Source of the DNA: an uncultured Helcococcus sp.
GTDB lineage: Bacteria > Bacillota > Clostridia > Tissierellales > Peptoniphilaceae
NCBI RefSeq assembly: GCF_946998255.1
Contig: NZ_CAMPYN010000030.1
Span: forward strand, 1 to 15,433
Length of the DNA stretch: 15,433 nt
Direction: 5' to 3'
The notes under the pieces are model-generated. The model had not been told where the DNA came from, made no database searches, and saw only the letters and a list, made by a program, of their open reading frames with translations. Position numbers and translations under genes: made by a program. Shown here in pieces: positions 14,292 to 15,433 of this stretch. The first letter of the stretch is position 1; each line of letters begins with the position of its first letter.

Positions 14292-15274
14292 TAATCTAAC
14301 ACTCCAAAGCTATAGCCCTGATTCCTCATATGGTCTATTAGGGACCCTAAAGCGTTAAGAGTTACATCTTTACCATCATGCATTAAAACAACGGCTATAT
14401 CCGGATTAAATGTAAATCTTTTAGAATGTTCAAAGTTGTTTATTACCTGTTGGGTATTTTGAGGTCTTGGAATGTCGTTTGGATCTCTAGGTTTTATCGG
14501 TTGAGCATCACCATTCATAGTATTCCAATCAATCCATATAATTCCCATATCTTCCAAAGCCTTGTCGGATTTTGCTAAAGATTGTTTATTCCATGACATA
14601 TGTCCACCAGGATATCTGGAAGTTTTATGCTTAAAATCAGACCCTAGATATTTTCTAAAGGCATCTAAAGTTTGATTTTCTTGTCTAATAATTTCGTCTT
14701 TATTTGCAATCCTATTAGGATACAAGTGGTCATAATTATGGTCGAATGAGTGACTTCCTACAACATGACCTTCTTCATAAATCCTTTTAAGAAGATCAGC
14801 AGTTTCATCACCGATATTTTTACCAGGCATATAAAAAGTAGCTGGTACATCTTTTTCTTTTAATATATCTAATATTTTCCCTGTGGTAGCCTTATTAGGA
14901 CCGTCATCAAAAGTTAAAAAGGCGATTTTCTCGCCTTTGTAATCTTTTTTTTCAGTAAATTCTCTTATAGTTTTTGTATCATAAGCATAACTTTTTTCTG
15001 GATTTTTATCCTTTATACTAGCCAATACATGGCTTACAGGATTTCCAGATTTTTTAGCTTCCAATTTTTTTTCTAATTCTTCTATAGTACCCTTTGTTTT
15101 GTCTAGTTCTTCTTGAACATTATTTAAGTTTTCTTTAAGTTCAGCATTTTCAAGCTTTAATGAAGCTACTGATCTTTCATGCCAAACAAAGGCTAAAATA
15201 AAAGCTAAAATTGTAATTGTTAAAAAGAAAAAGAAAAATCTTTTCCAAATTATATGGTGTTTATGTGTTGTCAT
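14291..15274 (-). CDS. Membrane-anchored polysaccharide deacetylase (NodB homology domain)
   Basis: This 327-residue enzyme belongs to carbohydrate esterase family 4, metal-dependent deacetylases of N-acetylated glycans; many Gram-positive members act on peptidoglycan. A single N-terminal helix (about 12-31, FFFFFLTITILAF) anchors it outside the cell. Residues 36-75 form a charged coiled coil that probably spaces the enzyme from the membrane. The NodB domain (about 115-327) has all five motifs: TFDDGP (121-126, catalytic D123 and metal-binding D124), HSFDH (175-179, metal-binding H175 and H179), RYPGG (220-224), IDWN (248-251) and LMHD (297-300, H299). AGGAGG (15280-15285) is 5 bases before the ATG. 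Peptidoglycan is the likely substrate, but an exopolysaccharide is not excluded. The active site looks complete. Confidence 0.93.
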   Translation of the reverse strand: MTTHKHHIIWKRFFFFFLTITILAFILAFVWHERSVASLKLENAELKENLNNVQEELDKTKGTIEELEKKLEAKKSGNPVSHVLASIKDKNPEKSYAYDTKTIREFTEKKDYKGEKIAFLTFDDGPNKATTGKILDILKEKDVPATFYMPGKNIGDETADLLKRIYEEGHVVGSHSFDHNYDHLYPNRIANKDEIIRQENQTLDAFRKYLGSDFKHKTSRYPGGHMSWNKQSLAKSDKALEDMGIIWIDWNTMNGDAQPIKPRDPNDIPRPQNTQQVINNFEHSKRFTFNPDIAVVLMHDGKDVTLNALGSLIDHMRNQGYSFGVLD

Positions 15275-15299
15275 AATTGCCTCCTACGATCTATTAACC

Positions 15300-15327
15300 A
15301 TTCTATCACTATTATTTTATAGGTCAA
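15300..15327 (-). promoter_or_regulatory. Promoter of the deacetylase operon
   Basis: On the minus strand TTGACC (15322-15327) is followed after 16 bases by TAGAAT (15300-15305), preceded by TGA to give an extended -10. Transcription would start near 15294, about 20 bases before the ATG. It is one of the best matches in the window. Confidence 0.7.
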
Positions 15328-15356
15328 TCAAAATAGTTAAAAACATAAATTTGTTG

Positions 15357-15362
15357 TATAAT
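15357..15362 (+). promoter_or_regulatory. Rightward TATAAT box near the window edge
   Basis: TTGTTGTATAATACT contains a perfect TATAAT (15357-15362), directed away from the deacetylase gene. No clear -35 is present. From here to base 15433 only a 17-codon frame (15375-15428) without a ribosome binding site is seen, so the box may serve a gene or RNA beyond the window. Confidence 0.4.
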
Positions 15363-15433
15363 ACTATAAAGAAAATGATAAGACCAGCTATCAAATGTCA
15401 AGAGAAAATAAAAAATAATTTATCTTGAAATTT

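Noticed and set aside
15275..15433. Riboswitch or small RNA in the terminal region
   Set aside because: Apart from the deacetylase promoter and a rightward TATAAT box, no paired structure or recognised motif was found; too little sequence is present after the box.

Overview
The window looks like a chromosomal segment of a low-GC, Gram-positive anaerobe. AT-rich codon use, strong AGGAGG-type ribosome binding sites, the prmC-prfA neighbourhood and a SUF operon in the order sufC-sufB-sufD-sufS-sufU all point to Firmicutes. The protein style suggests Tissierellia/Peptoniphilaceae (Anaerococcus-like), but that placement is inference from memory, not a search. No rRNA, tRNA, CRISPR array, insertion sequence or phage gene was seen, and no gene-free stretch exceeds 300 bases.

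Layout. Bases 1-4988 (+) hold a tightly packed cluster: a DUF1385 membrane protein, prmC (release-factor glutamine methyltransferase), prfA (RF1), a type 2 isopentenyl-diphosphate isomerase-like flavoprotein, an Mrp-family ATPase and a small three-helix membrane protein. It ends at a strong bidirectional hairpin terminator. An Asp23-family gene (5030-5350, -) converges on that terminator. It is divergent from an OatA-like acyltransferase (5498-7381, +), which has its own terminator. Next come an unrecognised 250-residue helical protein (7472-8224, +) and the five-gene suf operon (8265-13080, +), which builds Fe-S clusters. After the suf operon come a cysteine-bearing membrane protein (13140-13577, +) and a 45-residue single-helix membrane peptide (13641-13778, +) with its own promoter and terminator. 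On the minus strand, a polysaccharide deacetylase gene overlaps a small membrane-anchored protein gene (15274 to 13833), with a good promoter at 15300-15327. The last 106 bases contain a rightward promoter-like box and no gene.

How the genes fit together. PrmC methylates the GGQ glutamine of the RF1 encoded next to it. SufBCD is the cluster scaffold, SufS supplies sulfur and SufU relays it. The OatA-like enzyme and the secreted deacetylase are the two classic kinds of peptidoglycan modification that confer lysozyme resistance, here in separate transcription units. Most of the window is ordinary housekeeping. The points that deserve a second look are a completely cysteine-free Mrp protein, an isomerase that has lost several signature substrate/metal-site residues, the small membrane peptide with a dyad at its promoter, a membrane protein with a CxxxCxCxC cluster just after the suf operon, and the unknown partner of the deacetylase.
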